From Oceanobacillus sp. CFH 90083 (GTDB taxonomy: Bacteria > Bacillota > Bacilli > Bacillales > Amphibacillaceae), in the NCBI RefSeq assembly GCF_009389585.1, contig NZ_VIYG01000003.1:124001-188000 (forward strand): a stretch of DNA of 64,000 bases, given 5' to 3'. A program made the translations under genes and the position numbers. The stretch's first letter is position 1. The number at the start of each line of letters is the position of its first letter. Below are positions 43,419 through 52,165 of this stretch, in pieces. The notes under the pieces are model-generated. The model made no database searches, had not been told where the DNA came from, and worked only from the letters and a program-made list of their open reading frames with translations.

Positions 43419-43800
43419 TCCTTCTTTTCCTCCATTTTGTTAAATTATTCTATATTTTTATTTTTTCTCCGAATCCAGGTTTTTTATTTAATGAGTATAA
43501 TCCGGGGGAAATGCGAAAAAAACCCCGACATGTCATTTTAATATCATGAAATAGGAAACAGAAACGCAGCAAAATAAAAAGTGGAATTATACTCCAGCAA
43601 CGGAAGTATAATTCCACCGTTCTATACCCTAAATCACTTTTATCGTATTGTCAATCATACTTTTTTATTTGAAATTGTCTCTTTTTTTCAATAATTATTA
43701 AAGGAGCAGCGTGCTATAAAATGTAGTAGAAATTATCATATTAGGTGGAATTTAATTTGACAAATTGGTAAAATAAGATATTCTATAATGGAATCGAATA
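43419..43800. other. Divergent regulatory region between BCCT gene and rib leader
   Basis: About 380 bp without a gene. It holds the stem-loop at 43581-43619 and AT-rich DNA that should contain two outward promoters. A TATAAT at 43784-43789 lies just before the FMN aptamer, but the nearest TTGACA (43757) is 21 bp away, too far for a standard pair. Confidence 0.5.
43581..43619 (-). promoter_or_regulatory. Stem-loop with T tract on the BCCT strand
   Basis: GTGGAATTATACT and its exact complement form a 13-bp stem around a 13-nt loop. On the minus strand it is followed by TTTTTATTTT, so it looks like a terminator or attenuator in the leader of the BCCT gene, whose start is ~160 bp downstream. 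Confidence 0.5.
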
Positions 43801-43801
43801 T

Positions 43802-43936
43802 TATTCTTCGGGGCAGGGTGCAATTCCCGACCGGCGGTGACAAACATTTAAGGTTTGAAGTCCGTGACCCGCGTATAGCGGTGGATCCAGTGAGATTCTG
43901 GAGCCGACAGTTAAAGTCTGGATGGGAGAAGAAAAC
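43802..43936 (+). promoter_or_regulatory. FMN riboswitch (RFN element)
   Basis: Clear RFN blocks: TTCTTCGGGGCAGGGTG, AATTCCCGACCGGCGGTGA, AGTCCGTGACCC, the TGGATCCAGTGAGATTCTGG arm, GCCGACAGT and GTCTGGATGGGAGAAGAA. FMN binding would favour the downstream terminator (44025) and switch off ribD-ribE-ribBA-ribH. Confidence 0.97.
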
Positions 43937-44024
43937 TTAGTCAGCACAATAGACGGGTGGAGTGTATTCTTTTTGCGTACACAAAAGTCCGCTCAGGTGA
44001 CCATGACATAGTTTATTTAAGTAT

Positions 44025-44054
44025 GCCCCGTGAAGATTCTTCACGGGGCTTTTT
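44025..44054 (+). terminator. FMN riboswitch expression-platform terminator
   Basis: GCCCCGTGAAGA/TCTTCACGGGGC stem followed by TTTTT, 25 bp before ribD. Confidence 0.9.
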
Positions 44055-44078
44055 GCGGTTTAAGAAAGGAGGAAGCAC

Positions 44079-45206
44079 GTGGATACACTGTATATGGAGC
44101 AAGCGATAGAGCTTGCAAAACTGGGGAAAGGAAGCACATATACGAACCCTTTAGTCGGTGCAGTAATTGTAAAAGATGGTGCCATTTTAGCGACTGGTTT
44201 TCATCAGAGATATGGTGAGAGGCATGCAGAGAAGATGGCTATCGACCAGTGTGAAACTCCCGGAGATTTAATCGATTCAACGATGTATGTAACGCTGGAG
44301 CCATGTAATCATACTGGAAAACAGCCCCCTTGTACCCAAACGATTATCGATAGTGGTATTTCAAAAGTTGTGATTGCACAGCTTGACCCTAATCCTGTTG
44401 TTGCGGGAAAAGGGAAGGCGTATCTAGAATCCCATGGGATACAAGTGATTTCCGGTATATTGCAGGACGAGGCAGAAGTATTGAATAAGCATTATAACTA
44501 TTTTCATAGAAGCAAGCGCCCTTACATTGTATTAAAGCAAGCTGTCAGTCTGGATGGTAAAATTTCCGTCGATCCGCTACAACGGACGTATCTCACAGGA
44601 GAAGAAACGTATAAAAGAGTGCATGAGGAGCGGCAATATTTCCAGGCTATTATAGCAGGGAGCGGGACAGTTTTAGCGGATAATCCTAAGCTATTACCGA
44701 ATGAAATTACTGATTTCCCGCCGATTCGTATTATTTTGGATCGGAAAGGAGTGACACTGGATTTTGAAAAGTATCAGATTTATAGGGAAGCCATTCCTGT
44801 CTGGGTGTTTACAAAAAACGATGCTATAGAGAATATCCCTGATCATGTCCGATTGATACCCGATGACCATTGGACGATATCAAAGCTAGTAGATTATTTG
44901 CAAAAAGAGGGGGTTCAATCGGTTTATGTGGAAGGTGGAAGCAGAATTCATGATGCTTTTTTAGCGGAAGATCTGTTTGAAGAAGTAATTACGTATATCT
45001 CTCCTAAGCTGATTGGCGGAAACGGAGTATCAGCCTTTTCCAGTGATAGAAATGTTTTATCCACGAAACCGTTAACTTTGCAGAGCATGGAAGCAGTTGG
45101 TGAAGATATACGAATAGTCAGCAGGAGGGGGAAGAAGGATGTTTACAGGATTGGTTCAGGAAATAGGAACAGTCAAGCGAATCAAAAAAGCAAGTCACCA
45201 TATTGA
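44079..45206 (+). CDS. ribD: Bifunctional deaminase/reductase RibD
   Basis: A 375-aa enzyme performing steps 2 and 3 of riboflavin synthesis. The N-terminal deaminase domain (1-~145) has zinc ligands HAEKMA and EPCNHTGKQPPC. The C-terminal reductase domain (~146-365) has LKQAVSLDGKI, GSGTVLADNP and VEGGSRIHDAFL. The GTG start has AAAGGAGG 8 bp upstream. The frame runs 68 bp into ribE, adding a basic tail GSGNRNSQANQKSK not seen in typical RibD, so the C-terminus may have been altered by a frame change near the ribE start. Confidence 0.93.
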   Translation: MDTLYMEQAIELAKLGKGSTYTNPLVGAVIVKDGAILATGFHQRYGERHAEKMAIDQCETPGDLIDSTMYVTLEPCNHTGKQPPCTQTIIDSGISKVVIAQLDPNPVVAGKGKAYLESHGIQVISGILQDEAEVLNKHYNYFHRSKRPYIVLKQAVSLDGKISVDPLQRTYLTGEETYKRVHEERQYFQAIIAGSGTVLADNPKLLPNEITDFPPIRIILDRKGVTLDFEKYQIYREAIPVWVFTKNDAIENIPDHVRLIPDDHWTISKLVDYLQKEGVQSVYVEGGSRIHDAFLAEDLFEEVITYISPKLIGGNGVSAFSSDRNVLSTKPLTLQSMEAVGEDIRIVSRRGKKDVYRIGSGNRNSQANQKSKSPY

Positions 45207-45765
45207 GTTGACATGCTCTGCTTCTAAGGAACTTTTGCAGGGTTATAAAATTGGCGAGAGTATGGCAATCAATGGTGTCTGCTTGACTGCAATCAAAGTG
45301 ACTGATTCAGATTTTACGGTAGATATTATGCCGGAAACATTTCATAAGACAATTTTCTCTGATTTGCGTGTACATGCAGCGGTGAATCTGGAACGGGCGA
45401 TGGCTGCTAATGGACGCTTGGAAGGACATATTGTTTCAGGCCATGTAGATACAACGACGCGGTTAATCAAAAAGGTAAAAAAGGAGAATTCCATTGTGCT
45501 TACCTTCTATTATCCGCCGCAAATACAAGGAGAGATTGTAGCTCAAGGTTCTGTAGCGATTAATGGAACAAGCTTGACCGTATCCGCTGTAACGGCAGGG
45601 GCATTTAGTATTTCGCTCATTCCTCATTCGATGAATCATACTAACCTTGGGCAATTAAAACAAGGTGAATTTGTAAATGTAGAAACGGATATACTTGGAA
45701 AATATATCAAAGCTATGATAGGCACGGAAAAGAATCAGATTTTGAGTAAATACACTGGAGAATAG
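45139..45765 (+). CDS. ribE: Riboflavin synthase alpha subunit RibE
   Basis: A 208-aa enzyme that dismutates two lumazines into riboflavin. Two lumazine-binding repeats are visible: FTGLVQEIGTV...GESMAINGVCLTA and GHIVSGHVDTTTRL...QGSVAINGTSLTV. It begins inside the end of ribD, behind AGGAGGGGGAAG. The product is full length. Confidence 0.95.
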   Translation: MFTGLVQEIGTVKRIKKASHHIELTCSASKELLQGYKIGESMAINGVCLTAIKVTDSDFTVDIMPETFHKTIFSDLRVHAAVNLERAMAANGRLEGHIVSGHVDTTTRLIKKVKKENSIVLTFYYPPQIQGEIVAQGSVAINGTSLTVSAVTAGAFSISLIPHSMNHTNLGQLKQGEFVNVETDILGKYIKAMIGTEKNQILSKYTGE

Positions 45766-45775
45766 AGGGGAAATC

Positions 45776-46975
45776 ATGACTGTACAAAATATAGAAGCAG
45801 CTATTACAGTTTTGAAACAAGGGCGGCTGATTATTGTTGCTGATGACGAGAATCGGGAGGCAGAAGGTGATTTAGTAGGTCTTTCCAGTAAAGCTACGGC
45901 CGAAACTATAAACTTTATGACAAAACATGCCCGGGGATTGATTTGCGCTCCAATATCTGAACAAATTGCTGAGAACTTAAATTTATGGGAAATGACCAAA
46001 GACAACACAGACGAATATCAAACAGCATTCACCATCAGTGTGGATCATGAGGAGACAACCACAGGGATTTCTGCTTTTGAAAGGGCAAAGACCATTCAAG
46101 AGCTGGCAAATATAAATAGTCAGGCCGCTGATTTCAACAGGCCGGGGCATATTTTTCCGTTGATAGCCAAGAACGGCGGGGTGTTGGAACGCAGAGGTCA
46201 TACGGAAGCGGCAGTAGATTTAGCGAAGCTGGCAGGAGATGTTGAAGCTGCTTATATTTGCGAAATTTTAAAGGGAGACGGGACAATGGCCAGATTGCAG
46301 GATTTAAGACAGCTTGCGGCAGAATGGAGCATGCCATTGGTTACCATAGAAGAGCTGGCAGATTACCTGACTTATTCCAATATCAAAGCAAATGCAAAAG
46401 TGAAGCTGCCGACAAAACACGGAGAATTTGATTTGTCTCTTTATCAGGATGAAGAAGGAAAAGATCAGCTTGTATTATCCATGGGACAAATTAAAGATAA
46501 TGAAGAGCCTGTCTTAGTCAGAGTACATTCAGAATGCCTGACTGGTGATATTTTTGGTTCCCGCCGCTGTGATTGCGGTGAGCAGCTGGAGCATGCCATG
46601 CAAATGATTGCAGCGGAAGGCCGGGGGGCTATTCTGTATTTGAGACAGGAAGGAAGAGGAATTGGACTGCTCAATAAATTAAAAACGTATGAACTGCAGG
46701 AGCAGGGAGCAGACACCTATGAAGCCAATGTTTCTCTTGGATTCCTCCCTGATGAACGCCATTATGACATTGCTGCATGGTTATTGAAAAAGGAAGGAAT
46801 ATCGAAAATTCGTTTGTTAACGAATAATCCAGATAAAGTGAAGGAATTACAGCAATATGGTATTGAGGTAGCTGAACGGATTTCGATAGAAACAACCATT
46901 TATCATGAAAATAAACACTATTTAAAAGTAAAGAAAGATAAGTTTCATCATTTATTATCTATGGAGGGAGAATGA
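45776..46975 (+). CDS. ribBA: Bifunctional DHBP synthase/GTP cyclohydrolase II RibBA
   Basis: A 399-aa fusion. The DHBP synthase domain (1-~200) has [30 protein letters not shown] and [12 protein letters not shown]. The GTP cyclohydrolase II domain (~205-399) has the zinc site [18 protein letters not shown] and [11 protein letters not shown]. It provides both entry substrates of riboflavin synthesis. AGAGGGGAAATC precedes the ATG and the stop overlaps the ribH start (ATGA). Confidence 0.96.
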   Translation: MTVQNIEAAITVLKQGRLIIVADDENREAEGDLVGLSSKATAETINFMTKHARGLICAPISEQIAENLNLWEMTKDNTDEYQTAFTISVDHEETTTGISAFERAKTIQELANINSQAADFNRPGHIFPLIAKNGGVLERRGHTEAAVDLAKLAGDVEAAYICEILKGDGTMARLQDLRQLAAEWSMPLVTIEELADYLTYSNIKANAKVKLPTKHGEFDLSLYQDEEGKDQLVLSMGQIKDNEEPVLVRVHSECLTGDIFGSRRCDCGEQLEHAMQMIAAEGRGAILYLRQEGRGIGLLNKLKTYELQEQGADTYEANVSLGFLPDERHYDIAAWLLKKEGISKIRLLTNNPDKVKELQQYGIEVAERISIETTIYHENKHYLKVKKDKFHHLLSMEGE

Positions 46976-47445
46976 TTATGACTATATATGAAGGAATGTT
47001 TCAAGGAGAGCAGTTGAAAGTAGCAATAACGATTTCACGATTTAATGAGCTGATTACTTCTAAATTATTGGAAGGTGCCAAGGACATTTTAAAAAGGCAT
47101 GGAGTAAAAGAAGAGGATATTGATGTCTACTGGGTACCGGGTGCTTTCGAGCTTCCGTATATTACAAAACAGGTAGAAAAAACAAAAAAGTATGATGGCA
47201 TTATTACACTCGGAACGGTTATTCGCGGGGCAACCACACATTATGAGCTGGTCAGTAATGAGGCAGCCAAAGGCATTGCACAAATTGGTCTGCATGCAGA
47301 CATTCCGGTTATGTTTGGTGTTCTGACCACAGAAACCATCGAACAGGCGTTAGAGAGAGCTGGTACAAAAGCAGGGAATAAGGGTGGAGAAGCTGCGTTA
47401 GGTTTATTGGAGATGATTTCATTAAATAAATTGATTCAGGCTTAA
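46972..47445 (+). CDS. ribH: 6,7-dimethyl-8-ribityllumazine synthase RibH
   Basis: A 157-aa lumazine synthase. It contains [44 protein letters not shown] with the catalytic His, and [16 protein letters not shown]. It forms icosahedral shells in Bacillus with RibE inside. It is coupled to ribBA by a 4-bp overlap; an ATG 6 bp downstream (46978) is better spaced from GGAGGGAG. Last gene of the rib operon. Confidence 0.96.
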   Translation: MIMTIYEGMFQGEQLKVAITISRFNELITSKLLEGAKDILKRHGVKEEDIDVYWVPGAFELPYITKQVEKTKKYDGIITLGTVIRGATTHYELVSNEAAKGIAQIGLHADIPVMFGVLTTETIEQALERAGTKAGNKGGEAALGLLEMISLNKLIQA

Positions 47446-47468
47446 ATATAGATGAATCAAGGTAATGA

Positions 47469-47509
47469 AAAGAAGGTTATCTGTATAAAGGATAGCCTTC
47501 TTTAATTTT
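47469..47509 (+). terminator. Terminator of the rib operon
   Basis: AAAGAAGGTTATC pairs with GATAGCCTTCTTT (one G-U), loop of 9 nt, followed by AATTTT, 23 bp after ribH. Confidence 0.8.
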
Positions 47510-47638
47510 AGGGTATTAAAGCATTACGTATGTCCCTCTTGGAAGAAGAAACGGAAAATATCTTTAATTAAATATAAAAAGGGTTGCGTTTTTATCACTT
47601 AACATGTAAAATGATATTAACGAAAGGGGATGGGGCGG

Positions 47639-48076
47639 ATGAAAAAAAATACACTTGGCTCATTAATCTGGCTGCGTATTGCCCGTTTTATGCATCAAAG
47701 CAATCTATTGTCCAATGATTTTCTAAAACAATTTAATATTACAGTTGCACAATTTGATGTATTAAACCAAATCTGGTCTTATCAGCCTCTCACACAGAGT
47801 GAACTTGCTGCCCGAGTGACGGTGTCAGAAGGAGGTATTTCACGGATGCTTACCCGGCTGGAGCAGGAAGGGTATATCCAGCGAAAGCAGGATTGGAAAA
47901 CAAAATGGATCAGCCTGACGTCAAAAGGAGAAGCTAAAATAGAGGAAGTTTTTGAACATCAGCTGGCTTTTCAAACTTCCATTGTCAATGATTGTTTAAC
48001 AGGAGAAGAACAAAGAACACTATATATGCTTATGTCGAAGCTGCAGAAGAATACAGAAAGAAAGTTAAAAAAATAA
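47639..48076 (+). CDS. MarR-family regulator (second, quinone-stress-like)
   Basis: A ~145-aa winged-helix regulator. Segments [41 protein letters not shown] and [20 protein letters not shown] are standard MarR. It differs from the MhqR-like protein at 11114 and lacks a DRR wing. The only Cys is in the late NDCLTGEEQ. The start is set at 47639 because AAAGGGG lies 9 bp upstream. Two ring-cleaving dioxygenase genes follow on the same strand, so it probably represses them. Confidence 0.87.
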   Translation: MKKNTLGSLIWLRIARFMHQSNLLSNDFLKQFNITVAQFDVLNQIWSYQPLTQSELAARVTVSEGGISRMLTRLEQEGYIQRKQDWKTKWISLTSKGEAKIEEVFEHQLAFQTSIVNDCLTGEEQRTLYMLMSKLQKNTERKLKK

Positions 48077-48136
48077 TAGTCCTATTATTTTTTTAATTAT
48101 AACTTGACTAGTAAACTGATAAGGGAGGAATTGACT

Positions 48137-49075
48137 ATGTATATCATTCCAGGACACCATCATATTTCGATGGTTACAAAAAATGCAATTGAAAATAATA
48201 GATTTTATCGTGATGTACTGGGTTTACGTCGTGTGAAAATGACGGTTAACCAGGATGATCCATCCATGTACCACTTATTTTACGGTGATAGAACAGGCAG
48301 TCCGGGCACTGAGCTAACCTTTTTTGAGATTCCGATGGTCGGCAATACCCATCGGGGTACTAATGCGATTACCCGAATTGGATTATTGGTTCCATCCGAA
48401 GAAAGCCTGCATTATTGGGAAAAACGGTTTGATATGTATAATGTGCTGCACGGCGGGATAACGACTTATGCCAACCACCCGGCGATGAAATTCGAAGATC
48501 CGGAAGGGCTGCAAATGGTATTGCTTGCAGCTGATGGAGAAAAAGCAGATCACTGGGAAGCATGGGAAAAGTCAGATGTTCCTGCTGCACACCAGATTCT
48601 AGGAATGGGATCTGTGGAAATGACCGTAAGAAGACTTGATAAACTGGCGTCCACATTGGTGGATATGTTTGGTTATACAAAAATCAGCCAAAATGAGCGG
48701 GAGGCTATTTTTCAATCTGTTCCAGGGCAGGTTTTTGGGGAAATCGTTGTGAAACATTTAGAAGGTCCGTCAGAAAGACCGGGCCGCGGCAGCATCCATC
48801 ATTTGGCGATTCGTGTAAAAAATGATGAAGAGCTCAGGTTTTGGGAAGAACAAGTAAAAGCACGCGGCTTCCAATCATCCGGCATCGTGGATCGCTTCTA
48901 TTTTAAAAGCTTATATTTCCGCGAATCCAATGGTATCTTATTTGAGATCGCAACAGACGGTCCGGGATTTACCGTCGATGGAGATGTGGACCATTTAGGA
49001 GAAAAGCTTGATTTACCGCCATTTTTAGAAGAACAGCGGGCAGAAATTGAGTCCAAATTAACACCAATAGAGTAA
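48137..49075 (+). CDS. Ring-cleaving dioxygenase, MhqE/MhqO family (VOC)
   Basis: A 312-aa two-module VOC protein. IIPGHHHISMVTKNAIENNRFY holds the first metal His, GSIHHLAIRVKN the second-module His, and ILFEIATDGPGFTVDGD the final Glu and family signature. It is a paralogue of the genes at 11777 and 49107. The ATG at 48137 is used because AAGGGAGG lies 8 bp upstream. Predicted to open hydroquinone or catechol-type rings, by analogy to the MhqR regulon. Confidence 0.88.
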   Translation: MYIIPGHHHISMVTKNAIENNRFYRDVLGLRRVKMTVNQDDPSMYHLFYGDRTGSPGTELTFFEIPMVGNTHRGTNAITRIGLLVPSEESLHYWEKRFDMYNVLHGGITTYANHPAMKFEDPEGLQMVLLAADGEKADHWEAWEKSDVPAAHQILGMGSVEMTVRRLDKLASTLVDMFGYTKISQNEREAIFQSVPGQVFGEIVVKHLEGPSERPGRGSIHHLAIRVKNDEELRFWEEQVKARGFQSSGIVDRFYFKSLYFRESNGILFEIATDGPGFTVDGDVDHLGEKLDLPPFLEEQRAEIESKLTPIE

Positions 49076-49106
49076 AGAAAAAAGATATTTCTAGGAGGAA
49101 ATGAAC

Positions 49107-50084
49107 ATGAATCAATTAAAAGGAATCCACCACGTAACAGCAATTACAAGCAGTGCAGAAAAGAACTATGCATTTTTCACTTATGTTTTAGGGATGCGTT
49201 TAGTGAAAAAAACAGTGAATCAGGATAGTATTCAAACATACCATTTATTCTTCGCAGATGATACAGGCAGTGCTGGTACAGATATGACTTTCTTTGACTT
49301 TCCCGGTATTCCAAAAGGGGTACACGGAACAAATGAAATTTCTAAAACTTCCTTCCGCGTACCAAGCGATGCAGCATTGGATTATTGGGTAAAACGATTT
49401 GACCGTTTAGAAGTTAAGCATAAAGGGATTAAAGAGCAATTTGGTAAGAAAACACTTTCCTTTGTTGACTTTGATGACCAGCAATATCAATTGATTTCAG
49501 ATGAGCTGGACGAAGGGGTGGAAGCAGGTACCCCTTGGCAAAAAGGTCCAGTTCCATTGGAATATGCGATTACTGGTTTAGGTCCTGTGTTTGTCCGTAT
49601 TGCAAACTTTGATCACTTTAAAGAAATACTGGAAAAAGTATTAATGTTTAAAGAAATTTCCACTGAAGGATCTTATCACTTATTTGAAGTTGGAGAAGGT
49701 GGGAATGGTGCTTCTGTGATTGTGGAACACAATGCCATTTTTCCTGAAGCACGTCAAGGCTATGGCACAGTACATCATGCCGCATTCCGTGTCGAGGATC
49801 GTTCCGTACTGGAAGAATGGATTGAACGAATGGAAGAATTCGGGTTAAGCACATCCGGCTATGTGAATCGTCATTTCTTCGAGTCTCTTTATGCAAGAGT
49901 GGCACCGCAAATTTTATTCGAATTTGCAACAGACGGTCCTGGATTCATGGGGGATGAGCCTTATGAAACACTTGGAGAAAAGTTATCTCTCCCGCCATTT
50001 TTGGAGCCAAAACGCGAGCAAATTGAAAAGGTTGTTCGACCAATTGATACCGTGAGAAGTACAAAGGAATTTGTGAAAGAATAA
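49107..50084 (+). CDS. Ring-cleaving dioxygenase, MhqO family (VOC)
   Basis: A 325-aa two-module VOC protein with LKGIHHVTAITSSAEKNYAF, YGTVHHAAFRVED and ILFEFATDGPGFMGDEP. It is 31 bp downstream of the previous dioxygenase and is presumably cotranscribed. AGGAGGA lies 7 bp before the ATG at 49107 (ATG 49101 is too close). The pair differs enough in the first-module substrate loop (MTFFDFPGIPKG versus LTFFEIPMVGN) to suggest distinct substrates. Confidence 0.88.
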   Translation: MNQLKGIHHVTAITSSAEKNYAFFTYVLGMRLVKKTVNQDSIQTYHLFFADDTGSAGTDMTFFDFPGIPKGVHGTNEISKTSFRVPSDAALDYWVKRFDRLEVKHKGIKEQFGKKTLSFVDFDDQQYQLISDELDEGVEAGTPWQKGPVPLEYAITGLGPVFVRIANFDHFKEILEKVLMFKEISTEGSYHLFEVGEGGNGASVIVEHNAIFPEARQGYGTVHHAAFRVEDRSVLEEWIERMEEFGLSTSGYVNRHFFESLYARVAPQILFEFATDGPGFMGDEPYETLGEKLSLPPFLEPKREQIEKVVRPIDTVRSTKEFVKE

Positions 50085-50154
50085 AAGTAGAGTATGAAAA
50101 AAAGTAATATAGCGCAGCTTACTCTGTAGGATGGAAAATCATTGTATTCCATGA

Positions 50155-50198
50155 AGAATCGAGGCTAGGCAGAAAAGTCTATCCCCGATTCTTTTTAT
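50155..50198 (+). terminator. Terminator after the dioxygenase pair
   Basis: AGAATCG/CGATTCT stem extended by GG/CC pairs, followed by TTTTATTTT. It lies between convergent genes. Confidence 0.65.
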
Positions 50199-50878
50199 TT
50201 TACAATTGTAAGAAGCTCTGTTAGATGATTAATTTCATACGTCGGCTGGATACCAATCGTATTTTCTTTGTGTGCGGGGTTAAACCAGCATGTATCGATA
50301 CCGTAATTTAACCCACCCTGAATATCAGAGGTCAAGGAATCGCCAACCATTAATGCATTCGCTTCTTTCGTAAGCCCGAGCTTAGCAAAAGCATAATCAA
50401 AAATTCGGCTGTCAGGCTTTTGAGAACCTGTTTCCTCTGAAATAATAACCGCTTCAAAAACGTTCTGAAGAGGGGAGTTTCCCAGCTTAGACAACTGCAC
50501 ATGCTTAAAGCCGTTTGTAATAATTGCTGAACGCTGCCCGGGAAGAGAATCAAATAATGCTGCAGCACCGTCTACCAGATATATTTCTTTTCCTAAATTT
50601 TCAAGATAAGCATGGTTAAATTCTGTTCCATCAATTGGAAGGTTATGCTTGGCAAATAATCTTCTAAAGCGCTCCGCTCCCAATGTCGTTATCGATAATT
50701 TCCCCTGCTCCAGTTCTCTCCATAGCACATTGCTGATTTCCCGGTAGTCTGCCCGGTAATCTGCTAATCCCTCAGGCAATCCAAAGGCTTCAAATGTTTT
50801 ATGTAAAGCTGCTTTCTCTGATTTACCAAAGTCAAATAATGTATCATCTATATCAAAAAATATCACATCGTATTTCAT
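50195..50878 (-). CDS. HAD hydrolase, YjjG/YfnB family nucleotidase
   Basis: A 227-aa HAD phosphatase. Motif I is FFDIDDTLFDFGKSE, motif II AIITNGFKHVQ, Lys in GSQKPDSRIF, and motif III MVGDSLTSDIQGG. The IDDTLFDF form of motif I and the helical cap fit the YjjG/YfnB noncanonical pyrimidine nucleotidase group. The start is ATG 50878 with AAAGGAAGC upstream; the frame extends further but without a site. Confidence 0.88.
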   Translation of the reverse strand: MKYDVIFFDIDDTLFDFGKSEKAALHKTFEAFGLPEGLADYRADYREISNVLWRELEQGKLSITTLGAERFRRLFAKHNLPIDGTEFNHAYLENLGKEIYLVDGAAALFDSLPGQRSAIITNGFKHVQLSKLGNSPLQNVFEAVIISEETGSQKPDSRIFDYAFAKLGLTKEANALMVGDSLTSDIQGGLNYGIDTCWFNPAHKENTIGIQPTYEINHLTELLTIVK

Positions 50879-51072
50879 TGCATGCTTCCTTTCTTTTAAC
50901 TTAATAGATCTTACTTGTTTATTATAGCAATAATGAACAGAGGTTTCGATGATCAAGTGGTGCTTGTGCAAATGAGTTTGATTTATTTCTTTTTTACACT
51001 TTAAAAGGAAACATCTGCTTTAGCAATACCGTATATAAGGTAATTCATATCAAAATGGAGAGGAGCTGGAGC

Positions 51073-51231
51073 ATGAAAAAATCAAAATCTCGCAGCTTAG
51101 GAATCGTTCTAGGTGTTGCAATTGGTACGAGCATAGGAGTTGCTATTGATCAAATACCGATTGGTATTGCGGTTGGTGTGGCATTTGGTTTTGTTCTTGG
51201 TTCCACTTTAGATAAAAGACGGTCACAATAA
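51073..51231 (+). CDS. 52-aa glycine-zipper membrane peptide
   Basis: A 52-aa ORF: a basic N-terminus (MKKSKSRS), then two hydrophobic glycine-spaced segments (LGIVLGVAIGTSIGVAI and IGIAVGVAFGFVLG) joined by DQIP, and a basic end DKRRSQ. This is the pattern of small glycine-zipper proteins common in Bacillaceae. AGGAGCTGGAGC precedes the ATG with good spacing. It is followed by the YtxJ gene after 29 bp. Function unknown. Confidence 0.72.
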   Translation: MKKSKSRSLGIVLGVAIGTSIGVAIDQIPIGIAVGVAFGFVLGSTLDKRRSQ

Positions 51232-51260
51232 GTTTAAAGCAAAGGAAGAGGAGTCTGTAT

Positions 51261-51608
51261 ATGGAGCAGATGAATGAATTGACAACGCTTGAGCAGTGGA
51301 GTGAAATCTGGAACCGCTCAATGGATACTCCAATAATTATCTTTAAGCACAGTACATCCTGTATGATTAGTGCAAGAGCATTCAAGCAGGTAAAACTTTT
51401 ATATGGGACAGATAATAAAATAGATTACTATCTGGTGAAGGTTATTGAAAGCAGAGCAGTGTCTAATAAGATAGCGGAAGACACGGACATCACGCATAAA
51501 TCTCCTCAAATTTTTCTTATCCATAAACAGCAAGTCAAATGGCATACATCCCATTGGAAAATAACGAAGTCCAATATTGAAAAAGAAGTCAGTAGATTAT
51601 TAGAATAG
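51261..51608 (+). CDS. ytxJ: Monothiol bacilliredoxin YtxJ/BrxC-like
   Basis: A 115-aa thioredoxin-fold protein. The single redox Cys sits in FKHSTSCMISARAFK, matching the S-T-x-C-x-I-S-A motif of YtxJ (BrxC). The cis-Pro region is HKSPQIFLI. Bacilliredoxins remove bacillithiol from oxidised proteins, so the organism likely makes bacillithiol. The motif has SCM where the family often has RCPIS; the usual Pro is replaced by Met, which may alter the Cys pKa. AGAGGAG precedes the ATG. Confidence 0.85.
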   Translation: MEQMNELTTLEQWSEIWNRSMDTPIIIFKHSTSCMISARAFKQVKLLYGTDNKIDYYLVKVIESRAVSNKIAEDTDITHKSPQIFLIHKQQVKWHTSHWKITKSNIEKEVSRLLE

Positions 51609-51698
51609 AGAGGGCAGTCAAAAATTATCAGACGCCCGAAAGCCTTGTATAATTATAAAATAAAAAGAATGGCAGTAAAAATAAGGAGCGGTAAAATA

Positions 51699-52091
51699 AT
51701 GAATCCGAAAATTGATATTGTAACCATCTCAGTGGAAGATTTAGAGCAGTCGACAGTATTCTATAAACAAGTATTTACATTTCTGGAAGACAGCATTTCA
51801 GAGGGAGAAGATCATGTCGCGCTCTTTTTGGAAGGAGAAATGTCTTTGGTTTTGTATGAACGTACAGCATTTGCTCAGATGACAGGACAGCCTGAAGGTA
51901 AAATAAATGCTTCCAGTGTTATTTTTAGCCATATGGCAAAGAACAGTGAAGCAGTTGATTCCATTCTTTCCAGTGCACGACATGCCGGCGGTACAATCGT
52001 GAAGGAAGGAAAAAAAGATGAATGGGGATATACCGGTATATTTAAAGATTTAGATGGATATACGTGGGAAGTGATGTCTTCACTTGAGTAG
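51699..52091 (+). CDS. VOC family protein
   Basis: A 130-aa single-module VOC protein. It begins IDIVTISVEDLEQSTVFYKQVF, continues VALFLEGEMSLVLYE, and ends DEWGYTGIFKDLDGYTWEVMS, the typical glyoxalase/bleomycin-resistance fold pattern with the terminal Glu. The ATG 51699 follows AAGGAGCGG. The substrate is unknown. The first metal-ligand His is replaced (DIVTI), so it may not bind metal in the standard way. Confidence 0.8.
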   Translation: MNPKIDIVTISVEDLEQSTVFYKQVFTFLEDSISEGEDHVALFLEGEMSLVLYERTAFAQMTGQPEGKINASSVIFSHMAKNSEAVDSILSSARHAGGTIVKEGKKDEWGYTGIFKDLDGYTWEVMSSLE

Positions 52092-52102
52092 GGTCCTTGT
52101 AA

Positions 52103-52150
52103 CATAAATAGCTTCCGGGAAATAATACTTTTTTCCGGGAGCTATTTATG
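52103..52150 (+). terminator. Long hairpin after the VOC gene
   Basis: CATAAATAGCTTCCGGG pairs along its length with TTCCGGGAGCTATTTATG. It lies 11 bp after the stop codon. The T tract is poor, so termination efficiency is uncertain. Confidence 0.5.
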
Positions 52151-52165
52151 TATGCTTATCTTTAG

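Noticed and set aside
43757-43789. TTGACA and TATAAT before the FMN riboswitch as a promoter
   Set aside because: The spacer is 21 bp, outside the usual 16-18 bp. The -10 may be real but the pair is not supported.
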